A stretch of DNA of 64,000 nucleotides, taken from Eggerthella lenta DSM 2243. Its GTDB lineage: Bacteria; Actinomycetota; Coriobacteriia; Coriobacteriales; Eggerthellaceae. The first letter of the stretch is position 1, and every line of letters starts with the position of its first letter. Both the position numbers and the translations under genes were made by a program. Location: assembly GCF_000024265.1 (NCBI RefSeq), contig NC_013204.1, positions 814,501 to 878,500 on the forward strand. Direction: 5' to 3'. Of the stretch, positions 55,364-63,313 are shown piece by piece. The notes below the pieces were generated by a model. It did not search any database, was not told the DNA's origin, and was given only the letters and a program-made list of their open reading frames with translations.

Positions 55364-55415
55364 AACGATCCGTTTCGCAAGAGCGCCGGTCGGCACTCGA
55401 CCGTGCGGGTTTCGA

Positions 55416-55451
55416 GAAAAGGGCGCCCACCCCCCTCCGGGCGCCCTTTTC
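55416..55451 (+). terminator. Rho-independent terminator after the FAD reductase
   Basis: Perfect 13-bp stem GAAAAGGGCGCCC/GGGCGCCCTTTTC around a 10-base loop; works in both directions by its A/T-rich ends. Confidence 0.85.
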
Positions 55452-55473
55452 GCGCCATCGTCGGGACGCTACC

Positions 55474-55655
55474 GCGAAAAGCACCATGTCCCCGACTTAT
55501 GTGCGCTTTCGGAACCGCTCGTGGTCGCGAAGTGAACTTCGGTGAACTTCTGACCTGGGATTATGTTGCGCGACATGTCCCGAACGCGTCCGCGAAGGCC
55601 GAATCGGCGTGGCGGAGGTGCGCATAAGTCGGGAACATGGTCGTTTTCTTCCGAT
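55474..55655. repeat. Long inverted-repeat element, ATGTCCC-GACTTATGYGC type (F)
   Basis: Left arm about 55474-55512 (GAAAAGCACCATGTCCCCGA, then CTTATGTGCGC) and right arm about 55615-55655 (inverted: GAAAACGACCATGTTCCCGA, then CTTATGCGCACC) match the inner motif of the element at 48801. Core about 100 bases. GGGACGCTACCG just left of it also occurs at the right end of the IS256-type element. Confidence 0.75.
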
Positions 55656-55919
55656 TTCGCTGACGGAGTGCGATTCGCGAGCCCCCGCTCCAGCCGCCAC
55701 TCCACTTGCAGCCGCCAGGGCGGCTTGCGACGCCCTCGGCAAGAGGACCCTTCCTCGAAATATCTTACTGAAAAGATCATGTTCGTGCTTCCGGTTTGCT
55801 AGAATGAAGCGTCGGATAAGGCGGGTGACGCGCGTTTTCGCAGGACAATGCCGTCATTCGAGGGAGGCGCGACCCTTTTGCGGTGCCGCTTGGGGGAAAC
55901 GCGCCCGTTGGAGGGAAGG

Positions 55920-57065
55920 ATGGGAACCATGGGGGATGAGCCGATCGAGCGTCCTGAGCGCGAAGAAGCGCGTTCGGGTGAGGCGGAGCGTGCCGTCAAG
56001 GAGGTGGGATCCGCGAAGTCGGCCCGCGATGCGGATGCCGCCGGCAAAGAAGGCGCGGAGCCGTACAAGCCCGGCTCGTTCGAAGGGGGCATCGTCGAGT
56101 TTCCCTCCGGGGACGAGCCCGCCGTACCGCCGCGCAAGCGCTTGCCGCTTGTGCTGGCGATCATCGGCCTGGTCCTGTGCTTCACGGGATCGCTCGCGCT
56201 CGTGGGCGCGGCGTGCGGCGCCGTGTCGCTCGGGCTGTTCGTGCGCGACAGGAAGGCTACGGAGGGCTCGCCGGCCCTCGCCGCCCCGAAGGCGACGCTC
56301 GGGTTGGCGGCGTGCTCGTTGCTGCTGGGTATCACGATCATGGCGGGCATGGCCTCCGGCGACGATGCGCAGGTGCAGCAGCCCGACCAGCCGGCTTCGC
56401 AGCAACAAGAGGCGCTTCTGGAAGCGGCCGAGGAGCACGAGCTGAGCTTCGTCGTCGAGGCCGCCGGCGAGGAGGACGTCCCCGCTTCCGTGACGGTGCT
56501 GGTGACCGGCACGCAGGCCGACGGCACAAAAGTGAGCGATTCGCACAGGGCAGCCCTCGGAAAGACGTACGTGCTGGCGTATCCGGCGGGCTCGTACACG
56601 TTCGAGGTGTCCGCGTCCTCGCTCGAGGCGGGCGACGTGCTGTTCAAAGCCGAGCGCGTCGAATGCGCGTTCGACGGATCCGCGGACCGCACGGTGCGCA
56701 TCAAGGTGTCGCAAGACGCCGCCGCCATGCAGAAGGCGCAGGAGGAGAAGGCTGCTCAGGAGAAAGCCGCGCAGGAGGAGGCCGAGCGCCAGAGGGCCGA
56801 GGAAGCGGCGGCTGCCGAAGCTGCTGCGGCAGCGGCAGCCGAGCAAGAAGCAGCAGCGGCCGCCGCTGCCGAACAAGAAGCAGCGGCCGCAGCAGCCGCG
56901 GCTGCTGCGGCGAGCGGCGGAGGCGGAGATACCGTGTACATCACGAACACGGGCGAGAAATACCACCGTGACGGATGCCGGTACCTGAAGAAGAGCCAGA
57001 TCGCGATATCGCGTTCCGATGCCATCGCTCAAGGCTACGGCGCCTGTTCCGTGTGCAATCCGTAG
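55920..57065 (+). CDS. Membrane protein with Ala/Glu-rich low-complexity linker and C-terminal YHxxxC zinc-ribbon-like domain
   Basis: A 381-residue protein. The N-terminal 75 residues are charged; two hydrophobic helices follow at about 79-103 and 120-142, then an extracellular beta-rich region (about 165-265). Residues about 270-335 are almost only Ala, Glu, Gln and Lys in a coiled-coil-like stretch encoded by GCN repeats. The last about 45 residues (VYITNTGEKYHRDGCRYLKK, then ACSVCNP) match the Ada/competence-type small zinc-like domain. The overall function is unknown; a cell-envelope anchor or nuclease-associated role is possible. Confidence 0.65.
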   Translation: MGTMGDEPIERPEREEARSGEAERAVKEVGSAKSARDADAAGKEGAEPYKPGSFEGGIVEFPSGDEPAVPPRKRLPLVLAIIGLVLCFTGSLALVGAACGAVSLGLFVRDRKATEGSPALAAPKATLGLAACSLLLGITIMAGMASGDDAQVQQPDQPASQQQEALLEAAEEHELSFVVEAAGEEDVPASVTVLVTGTQADGTKVSDSHRAALGKTYVLAYPAGSYTFEVSASSLEAGDVLFKAERVECAFDGSADRTVRIKVSQDAAAMQKAQEEKAAQEKAAQEEAERQRAEEAAAAEAAAAAAAEQEAAAAAAAEQEAAAAAAAAAAASGGGGDTVYITNTGEKYHRDGCRYLKKSQIAISRSDAIAQGYGACSVCNP

Positions 57066-57145
57066 GGCTCGCCCAGGGACGGGGCGTGCGTCAAGGGGAC
57101 GGGTGATTTGACACACCCTTGGCGCCCTTTCCCCATGAGGCCCTG

Positions 57146-57190
57146 AGAAAAGCGAACGCCCGGCAGGCACGGGGCTTGCCGGGCGTTCGC
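57146..57190 (-). terminator. Rho-independent terminator of the SDR-SnoaL operon
   Basis: Perfect 14-bp stem GCGAACGCCCGGCA with its complement at 57177-57190 and an 11-base loop; on the minus strand it is followed by TTTTCTC. Confidence 0.88.
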
Positions 57191-57211
57191 GAGCAAACGG
57201 TCGCCGACCTC

Positions 57212-57559
57212 TTACGCCGGCCTGATCACCAGCTCCCTGATCAGGCTGTCGTCGAGGCTGCACGAGCCGTCGGTGCAGTTCTCGATCTGGGCGAGGGCGT
57301 GGATGATGGTGCCGTTGTAATCGGCGTAGAAGTTCACCGTGCGCTCGTTCACCACGCGCGGGTCCAGCATGCCGAAGCCTCCGAACATGAACTTGTTGTG
57401 GTAGTACATCTCGATGGCGTTGCGGCCGAACAGAAACGAGTTCTGGCGCTTCACCACGGAGGGGCAGTAGTCGAACAGACGGCACTCCTCGGCGAAGCAG
57501 GCGGCCAGCGCCTCGTGATCTTTGCTCTGCATCGCGGAAACGAAATCGTTGATGACCAT
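57212..57559 (-). CDS. SnoaL-like (NTF2-fold) protein
   Basis: A 115-residue protein starting MVINDFVSAMQSKDHEALAA, followed by CFAEECRLFDYCPS, as in SnoaL-like polyketide-cyclase, ketosteroid-isomerase and BaiE-type families. It begins 9 bases after the SDR stop on the same strand and the pair ends in one terminator. The pairing with a hydroxysteroid-dehydrogenase-like SDR suggests a steroid or bile-acid-type substrate; that is inference. Confidence 0.65.
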   Translation of the reverse strand: MVINDFVSAMQSKDHEALAACFAEECRLFDYCPSVVKRQNSFLFGRNAIEMYYHNKFMFGGFGMLDPRVVNERTVNFYADYNGTIIHALAQIENCTDGSCSLDDSLIRELVIRPA

Positions 57560-57568
57560 GGTCGCCTC

Positions 57569-58348
57569 CTAGTAGACTTTCTCGGAATTGAGCAGGGCGT
57601 CGGTGCCGCCGTCCACGAACAGGACCACGCCGTTGATACCGCTGGCTTCGGGGCTGGCGATGAACGCCATGGCGTTCGCGATCTCGACGGGATCCATGAG
57701 CGGTTCCTCGCCGAAATGGGTGGGCACGGGGATGGCCTCCATGGCCGCGCGCTGCTCGGGCAGCATGTTGGCCGTCATGGCCGTGCGCACGTTGCCGGGA
57801 GCGATGGCGTTCAGGCGCACGCCGCGCGAACCCCAGTCGGGGCTCATGCGGCGAACCCAACGCGCCAGGGCGTACTTGGTGGATGCGTAGTATACGTGAC
57901 CGATGGCCGGGTCGACGTCCTTCACCAGCTCGAGGATGCGATCCTCGTCGGCGTGGTTGTTCAGCATGCCGGCCACGTCCATGCGCGCCGCGCCCTGGGC
58001 GATGGAGTTGGACGACGTTACCACGCAGCTGCCGCCCTTCTTCTCCAAAAGGTCGAACACGCCGCGCGCCATCTCGGTGGCGCCGAAGTAGTTGAGCGAG
58101 ATGATCAGCGAGATGGGCACCTTGCCGCCCGACACGCCCGCGTTGCAGATCATGGCGTCGATGCCTTCGGGGAAGCGCTCGTGCAGCTCGGCGATAGCCC
58201 CCGCGCGCCCTTCCTTCGTGGCCAGGTTGGCGTTGATGTCGCCGCCGTTGAGGTCGATGTTCACCACTTCATGGCCGCGTTCGCGCAGGATTTCGGCCGT
58301 CTTGGCGCCGATGCCGCTGGTGGCGCCGGTGATGACGTAGATGCCCAT
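57569..58348 (-). CDS. SDR oxidoreductase, 3-alpha-hydroxysteroid dehydrogenase-like
   Basis: A 259-residue SDR with TGATSGIG (7-14), [12 protein letters not shown] and catalytic YYASTK. It resembles the 3-alpha-hydroxysteroid dehydrogenase/carbonyl reductase group of Comamonas (shared [17 protein letters not shown] and NYFGATE patterns). ATG 58348 is chosen with AAAGGA upstream; an in-frame ATG at 58384 adds 12 residues. Co-operonic with the SnoaL-like protein. The substrate is inferred only. Confidence 0.75.
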
Positions 58349-58508
58349 GAGCCGTCCTTTCATGCAGATCTTACCGATGCTCATTCATTAGTACAGCGGC
58401 AATCATAGCATCCGGTGCGCGGTGCTCGGCGATTTCGAGGTTAGCGGTAGACGAGCCGTCATGCATGGCGCGGTCCTTCGGTGGGCGGTGCACAAGGGGC
58501 CGAAGCGG

Positions 58509-59078
58509 TCAGGCGCGAACGCGCTTTCCGCGGTCGGCCGTCGCATGCGCGTGCGGAATCCGGTCGAGCACCGCTTGCGCGGCGGTGCCGGTGGCGAACC
58601 CCGCCGCGATGCCCGCCACCAGCAGAACGGGGAGGTAGAACGCGATCTCGGGCGTGCCGGTGACCGCGACGGCCACGGCGATCTGCCCGATGTTGTGCGC
58701 GACCGCCGCCGCCATGGCGGCGAGGCGCACGCGATTCGGCGACGAGAAGCGGACGAACGCCAACGTCACCGCCAGCGCGCAGGCGCCGCCCACGATGCTG
58801 AACGGCAGCGTCGCCAGCTGGCCTGTCAAGAAGGCCGCCAGCACGATGCGCACGCCCAGAACCACGGCCGCATCGACGGGGCCCAGCCAGAACGCGGCCG
58901 CCACGGTCACGACGTTCGCGATGCCCAGCTTCATGCCCGGCACGGGCATCGGGACGGGGATGAGCGATTCGAGCGCAGTCAGTGCCAAAGCGAGCGCCGC
59001 CATCAGGGCGCAGCGGCAGACGCGCAGGGTGGAAGGGGCGGCGATGCTAGCGCGCCACGGCGTCGAGGCCATCGCCAT
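58509..59078 (-). CDS. Gx transporter / heptaprenyl diphosphate synthase component I-like membrane protein
   Basis: A 189-residue protein with about five hydrophobic helices and the block IPVPMPVPGMKLGIANVVTV, typical of the Gx (HepS-I-like) family, thought to be substrate-binding S components. It overlaps the preceding NusG-II-domain gene by 32 bases; ATG 59078 has AAGGAGG upstream. Such genes commonly end Rnf and flavin clusters, suggesting a link to menaquinone or flavin supply. The function is not established. Confidence 0.7.
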   Translation of the reverse strand: MAMASTPWRASIAAPSTLRVCRCALMAALALALTALESLIPVPMPVPGMKLGIANVVTVAAAFWLGPVDAAVVLGVRIVLAAFLTGQLATLPFSIVGGACALAVTLAFVRFSSPNRVRLAAMAAAVAHNIGQIAVAVAVTGTPEIAFYLPVLLVAGIAAGFATGTAAQAVLDRIPHAHATADRGKRVRA

Positions 59079-59448
59079 CGCCTCCTTCCCGCGCGACGGT
59101 GACGGTCAGCCCGTGGGGCACGCAGGCTATGGGCGTGGCAGGACCGTCGATCCAACCCGTGTGCACGCACACCTCGTCGGGGCAGTCGGCTTCGGCCACG
59201 CGGATGCGGCCCGGCTCCACGGCCACCACGTTCACGCCGCGCTCGTCTTCGAGGCGCAGCGTGTAAGGGTTCTTCACGGCATCGAGGTCGATGGTCTCGA
59301 TCGCGACGCCGTCGCGGGCGATGGTAGCGACGGCATGGCCGCTCGGGTTGGCGGCACCCGCGGCGTGCGCGACGGCGAACCCGCCCACGGCCACGGCCAC
59401 GACGACGGCTGCGAACAGCAGCTCCGCTTTGCTCGCGCGGCGTTTCAT
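59047..59448 (-). CDS. Exported/membrane NusG domain II-containing protein
   Basis: A 133-residue protein with an N-terminal signal anchor (AELLFAAVVVAVAVGGFAVA) and a NusG domain II pattern (CPDEVCVHTGWIDGPATPIA, then CVPHGLTV). ATG 59448 overlaps the ApbE stop (ATGA). Small proteins of this type accompany ApbE genes in Rnf/Nqr clusters; the role is unknown. Confidence 0.75.
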   Translation of the reverse strand: MKRRASKAELLFAAVVVAVAVGGFAVAHAAGAANPSGHAVATIARDGVAIETIDLDAVKNPYTLRLEDERGVNVVAVEPGRIRVAEADCPDEVCVHTGWIDGPATPIACVPHGLTVTVAREGGDGDGLDAVAR

Positions 59449-60584
59449 GAGCGCACCACCTGGGCGTTGGTTCCGGCGGCCGGAGTGTACGCATCGGCGA
59501 TGCTGTCGGTGACGAACGTGCGACCGTCGGAGGCGATCAGCACGAGGTCGAACGCCGCATCGCCGTCCGCCGCGGCCGCGCGCCACAGGTCGAGGGCGCC
59601 GTCGAGCCCCAGCACGAAGCAGGCGGTGGACAGCGCGTCGCATTGCGCGCCGTCCGCGCCGACGACGCTTGCGGAGGCCAGGTCGGACGCGGCAGGATAG
59701 CCGGTGGAGGGGTCGAGCAAGTGGTGGTAGCGCGTTCCGTCTTTGCCTTCGAAGTATCGCTGGTAGGCGCCCGAGGTAGACACCGTGGCGTCGCGCACCT
59801 CGAGCAGGCCTGCCAGCTTCCCGGGGTCGTCCGGGTCGGCGACGCCCACCTTCCAGGGCGAGCCGTCGGGCTTGGAGCCGAGGGCCGTCACGTTGCCGCC
59901 GAGGTCGAACAGCGCCGAGGTTATGTCGCGCTCGCGCAGCAGGGCGCGCAGCTCGTCGGCTGCGAAGCCCTTCGCCACGCCGCCCACGTCGATCTGCGCG
60001 CCGCCTTCCAGCGTGACGGTGCCGGCGGTTTCGTCCACCTGCACGGCGGCGTATCCCACCCGCGGCAGCAGCGCGGCCAGCTCGTCGGTGGAGGGTACCC
60101 GATGGTCGCCGGTCGTGAAGCCCCAGGCGCTCGTCAGCGGGTACACCGTGGGGTCGAAGGCGCCGCCCGTCTGGCTCGCCGCGTCGAGCGACGCGGCGAC
60201 GAGCGCGGCCGTCGCCGGCGAGACGGCCGTCGGCGCGCCGCCTGCGGCATTCGCCCGGGCTATCTCGCTGGCCGCGTTCTCGGGGGCCAGCAGCTCGTCC
60301 AGCTCGAGGACGCGCTGTCGGCAGGCGTTTGCCGCGTCGTCAGCGACGGCTTGGCTGGCGGCGTGCACGGTGAGGGTCATGCCGGTGTCCATAGCCGTGA
60401 AGGAGCTGGTGGCCGTTGTGGTCGGGACGTCCGCCCCGTCGGGCTCGCCGCCCGCGCATCCGACGGGGCCGACGGCCAGCGCAGCGCCCAGCGCGCATGC
60501 GAGCAGCGCAGCAAACGCTCGTCCGGTCCAAGAACGACGGGACGAGCGGGTGGTTCGGTTCTGTCGCGCGAAACGCTTCACCAT
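59445..60584 (-). CDS. apbE: FAD:protein FMN transferase (ApbE)
   Basis: A 379-residue protein with a lipoprotein-like signal (AVGPVGCAGG lipobox, about residues 25-43) and ApbE motifs: MDTGMTLTVHA near the FAD site, GGVAKGFAAD and DLGGNVTALG, plus a C-terminal TYAFVT-equivalent (FVTDSIADAYTP). It attaches FMN via a phosphoester to Thr of RnfG and RnfD outside the membrane. ATG 60584 starts 4 bases after rnfB; ATG 60617 is an alternative. Confidence 0.88.
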   Translation of the reverse strand: MVKRFARQNRTTRSSRRSWTGRAFAALLACALGAALAVGPVGCAGGEPDGADVPTTTATSSFTAMDTGMTLTVHAASQAVADDAANACRQRVLELDELLAPENAASEIARANAAGGAPTAVSPATAALVAASLDAASQTGGAFDPTVYPLTSAWGFTTGDHRVPSTDELAALLPRVGYAAVQVDETAGTVTLEGGAQIDVGGVAKGFAADELRALLRERDITSALFDLGGNVTALGSKPDGSPWKVGVADPDDPGKLAGLLEVRDATVSTSGAYQRYFEGKDGTRYHHLLDPSTGYPAASDLASASVVGADGAQCDALSTACFVLGLDGALDLWRAAAADGDAAFDLVLIASDGRTFVTDSIADAYTPAAGTNAQVVRS

Positions 60585-60588
60585 GGCA

Positions 60589-61392
60589 TCACTGGAACAC
60601 CAGTTTGCTGATGGCATGGGTCGGGCACACTTCGATGCACGTTCCGCAGCCGATGCACGTGTCCGTGTCGATGCGCGCGAGGTTGTTCTCCACGGTGATC
60701 GACTGGGTGGGGCAGGTTTTCGCGCACTTCTGGCAGCCGATGCAGCCCACGCTGCACACCTTGCGCGTTTTGGCGCCCGCCATGGTGTTCTTGCACGTCA
60801 CCACGGAGGCGGTTGGCGACGAGGCCTGGTCGACCATCGAGATGATGCCGCGCGGGCATATCTTCGCGCACGTGCCGCAGCCGGTGCAGGCTGCCGTGTC
60901 GATGCGCGCCACGCCGTTCTCCACGACTATGGCGTCGAACGGGCACGCTTCGGCGCAGTCGCCGTAGCCGAGGCAGCCGAACGGGCACGACAAGCTGCTG
61001 TACGACAGCGTGCTGAACACGCGGCAGCTGGGAACGCCCTTGAACACGAGCTGCGGGTCGATATGGTCGAGCGAGCCTTGGCAGGCCACGAACGCTTCGC
61101 GCTGCACCACGCCCGTGGACTCCACGCCCAGGTACGCGGCCAGCGCCTGCGCGACGCGGTCGCCGCCGGTGGTACAGGCGTTGGGCGGCGCGCCGTTCAT
61201 CATGGCCTTCGCGTACTGCTCGCAACCGGGGTGGCCGCAGGCGCCGCAGTTGACGCCCGGCAGGATGCTCATGAGGTAGGTGAGGCGCTCGTCCTCGCCG
61301 ATGGCCAGCTTGCGCGAGACGATCAGCAGCAGCACCGACCCTACGAGGCCGACGGCGGCCATGAGCGCAACGGTCCAAACGACAGTGTCCAT
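60589..61392 (-). CDS. rnfB: Rnf complex subunit B
   Basis: A 267-residue protein: N-terminal membrane anchor ([19 protein letters not shown]), a [12 protein letters not shown] 4Fe-4S motif near residue 48, and three further ferredoxin-type clusters ([48 protein letters not shown]). RnfB accepts electrons from ferredoxin and passes them to the membrane subunits. It is 12 bases downstream of rnfA. Confidence 0.93.
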   Translation of the reverse strand: MDTVVWTVALMAAVGLVGSVLLLIVSRKLAIGEDERLTYLMSILPGVNCGACGHPGCEQYAKAMMNGAPPNACTTGGDRVAQALAAYLGVESTGVVQREAFVACQGSLDHIDPQLVFKGVPSCRVFSTLSYSSLSCPFGCLGYGDCAEACPFDAIVVENGVARIDTAACTGCGTCAKICPRGIISMVDQASSPTASVVTCKNTMAGAKTRKVCSVGCIGCQKCAKTCPTQSITVENNLARIDTDTCIGCGTCIEVCPTHAISKLVFQ

Positions 61393-61404
61393 TCGTCCCC
61401 CTTC

Positions 61405-61998
61405 CTACAGCACGCCGAACAGGTTGTCCGCCACGCCCGCGAAGCACATGAAGCTCAAGGACACCAGCGCCGCGGAGATCAGCGTGATGGGCATGCCCTT
61501 GAACGCCTTGGGCGGCTCGGCCTCGTCCACGCGCCGGCGCACGCCGCTGAACAGCACCATCGCCAGCAGGAAGCCCAGGCCTGCGCCCAGCGCGGCCACG
61601 AGCGCTTCCGGATAGTTGTAGCCTTCGTCCACGGCGAGGATGGTCACGCCCAGCACCGCGCAGTTCGTGGTGATCAGCGGCAGGTACACGCCCAGCGCTT
61701 CGTGCAGCGCGGGAAGAAAGTAGCGGATGACGATTTCCAGCATCTGCACGAGCACGGCGATGACCAGGATGAACGCGATAGTTTGAAGGTAGCCCAGCCC
61801 CAGCGCGTTCAGCAGCTGCTGCAAGGGCCACGTGACGGCGGTGGCAAGCACCATGACCACGGTCACCGCGCAGCCCATGCCCGCGGCCGAGTCAAGCTTT
61901 TTCGACACGCCGAGAAACGGGCAAATGCCCAGGAACTTCACCAGCACGTAGTTGTTGACCAGGATCATGCTGAAGAGGATTGCTGCGTACTCGGCCAT
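61405..61998 (-). CDS. rnfA: Rnf complex subunit A
   Basis: A 197-residue, six-helix membrane protein (NNYVLVKFLGICPFLGVSKK; VTWPLQQLLNALGLGYLQTI), the conserved RnfA/NqrE core with Cys residues for the intramembrane FeS cluster (CPF and CAVL region). The start overlaps the rnfE stop by one base. Confidence 0.93.
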   Translation of the reverse strand: MAEYAAILFSMILVNNYVLVKFLGICPFLGVSKKLDSAAGMGCAVTVVMVLATAVTWPLQQLLNALGLGYLQTIAFILVIAVLVQMLEIVIRYFLPALHEALGVYLPLITTNCAVLGVTILAVDEGYNYPEALVAALGAGLGFLLAMVLFSGVRRRVDEAEPPKAFKGMPITLISAALVSLSFMCFAGVADNLFGVL

Positions 61999-62705
61999 TA
62001 TGCCTCACGCTCCTTCAGGTCGCACATCTGACACGACGCGCACACGTCTTCCTGCGATGCGATGGCCTCGTCTTCCGGCTCTCCCGCGCGCCGCTTGCGG
62101 CGCATCTCGAAGACCACCGAGATGGCGATCAGCACGCCCAGCACGGCGAAGCCGCCCGGGGGCATGATGAACACGGTCATGGGCTCGACGATGCCGAGGA
62201 GGATAGGGAAGCCCAGCAGGGTGCCCGCGCCCAAGAGCTCGCGGATGGCCGACATGAGGACGAGCGTGAGGGTGAAGCCTGCGCCCATGCCGAGGCCGTC
62301 GAGCGCCGCGTCCTTCACCGGGTGCTTCGAGGCGAACACCTCGGCGCGGCCCAGCACGATGCAGTTCACCACGATAAGCGGCAGGTAGATGCCCAGCGCC
62401 TGATTGAGGTCGGGCAGGTACGCCTCGACGACCATCATGACGATGGTCACGAACCCGGCGATGACCGTGATGAAGGCGGGCAGGCGCATGGTGGTGGGAA
62501 TGATGTTGCGCAGAAGCGACACCACGATGCCGGAGCAGACGAGCACGAACGTGGTGGCCACGCCCATGCCGATGCCGTTCGTGACGGCCGTGGTCACGGC
62601 GAGAGTGGGGCACAGGCCCAGCATCTGGCGCAGCGTGGGGTTCTCGATGAGCAGGCCCTTGCTGAACACGGAAAGCGCCGAGGGCTTTTGGTCGATGGCT
62701 GCCAT
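61998..62705 (-). CDS. rnfE: Rnf complex subunit E
   Basis: A 235-residue, six-helix protein homologous to RnfA (GLLIENPTLRQMLGLCPTLA; IYLPLIVVNCIVLGRAEVFA), with Cys residues matching the shared intramembrane cluster. The C-terminal tail has extra Cys (VCASCQMCDL) not found in most RnfE proteins. It overlaps rnfG by one base. Confidence 0.93.
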   Translation of the reverse strand: MAAIDQKPSALSVFSKGLLIENPTLRQMLGLCPTLAVTTAVTNGIGMGVATTFVLVCSGIVVSLLRNIIPTTMRLPAFITVIAGFVTIVMMVVEAYLPDLNQALGIYLPLIVVNCIVLGRAEVFASKHPVKDAALDGLGMGAGFTLTLVLMSAIRELLGAGTLLGFPILLGIVEPMTVFIMPPGGFAVLGVLIAISVVFEMRRKRRAGEPEDEAIASQEDVCASCQMCDLKEREA

Positions 62706-63313
62706 TATGCTGCTCCCTTCTCCGTCGAGGTTGCGGCGGCGGCAGGCGCCTCGCCGGCAGCGGATCGATAGGCTTCGATGGCCTCGTTCACGGCGGCCAA
62801 GGCTGCTTTGGACGAGATGGTGGCGCCCGTGACGGCATCGATGTCGTCGATGGTCAGGGGCTCGGCGGCGCGGCCGAGGAACTGGTCGGTGAAATCGGGC
62901 AGCTGCACCTTCGTGCCCAGCCCGGGCGTCTCGGTGTTGTCCATGCCGATGACGTTCGCGATGGTGCCCTCGTCGTCGAAGGCCACGGCCATGGGAACCT
63001 GGCTGGAGTATCCCTTCGACTGCGCGATGACGGCGTAGCCCAAATCGTCGTCGGCTTCCATGAGCGCGGTCACGCCGGGCACGTCGCAGGACAGCGCCTC
63101 GAAGTCGGTCGCCTCGGGGATGAGCGCGTTGTAGGTCGCCCAGGCGCGCGCCTCGCGGTTCGCCGTGATGGTGGGCAACGTGAGGTTGTCGACCGAGCCC
63201 AGCAGGAATCCTACGATGGCGCAGATCAGCACGAGGACGACGGCTGGCTTCACCAGGCTGTTCCAGAGGGTTGGAGCGGGCGCGGCGGGAGTGTCGGGTG
63301 CGTTCGCCATCAT
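62705..63313 (-). CDS. rnfG: Rnf complex subunit G
   Basis: A 202-residue protein with one N-terminal helix (PAVVLVLICAIVGFLLGSVD) and the FMN-attachment motif DAVTGATISS, whose Thr is the target of ApbE. An Ala-rich tail follows. ATG 63313 has GGAGG upstream and overlaps the rnfD stop. Confidence 0.93.
   Translation of the reverse strand: MMANAPDTPAAPAPTLWNSLVKPAVVLVLICAIVGFLLGSVDNLTLPTITANREARAWATYNALIPEATDFEALSCDVPGVTALMEADDDLGYAVIAQSKGYSSQVPMAVAFDDEGTIANVIGMDNTETPGLGTKVQLPDFTDQFLGRAAEPLTIDDIDAVTGATISSKAALAAVNEAIEAYRSAAGEAPAAAATSTEKGAA

Noticed and set aside
55854-57860. Very long minus-strand frame under the Ala-rich membrane protein and SnoaL gene
   Set aside because: It spans several genes on both strands and its product is low-complexity Arg/Gly/His; no domain is visible.
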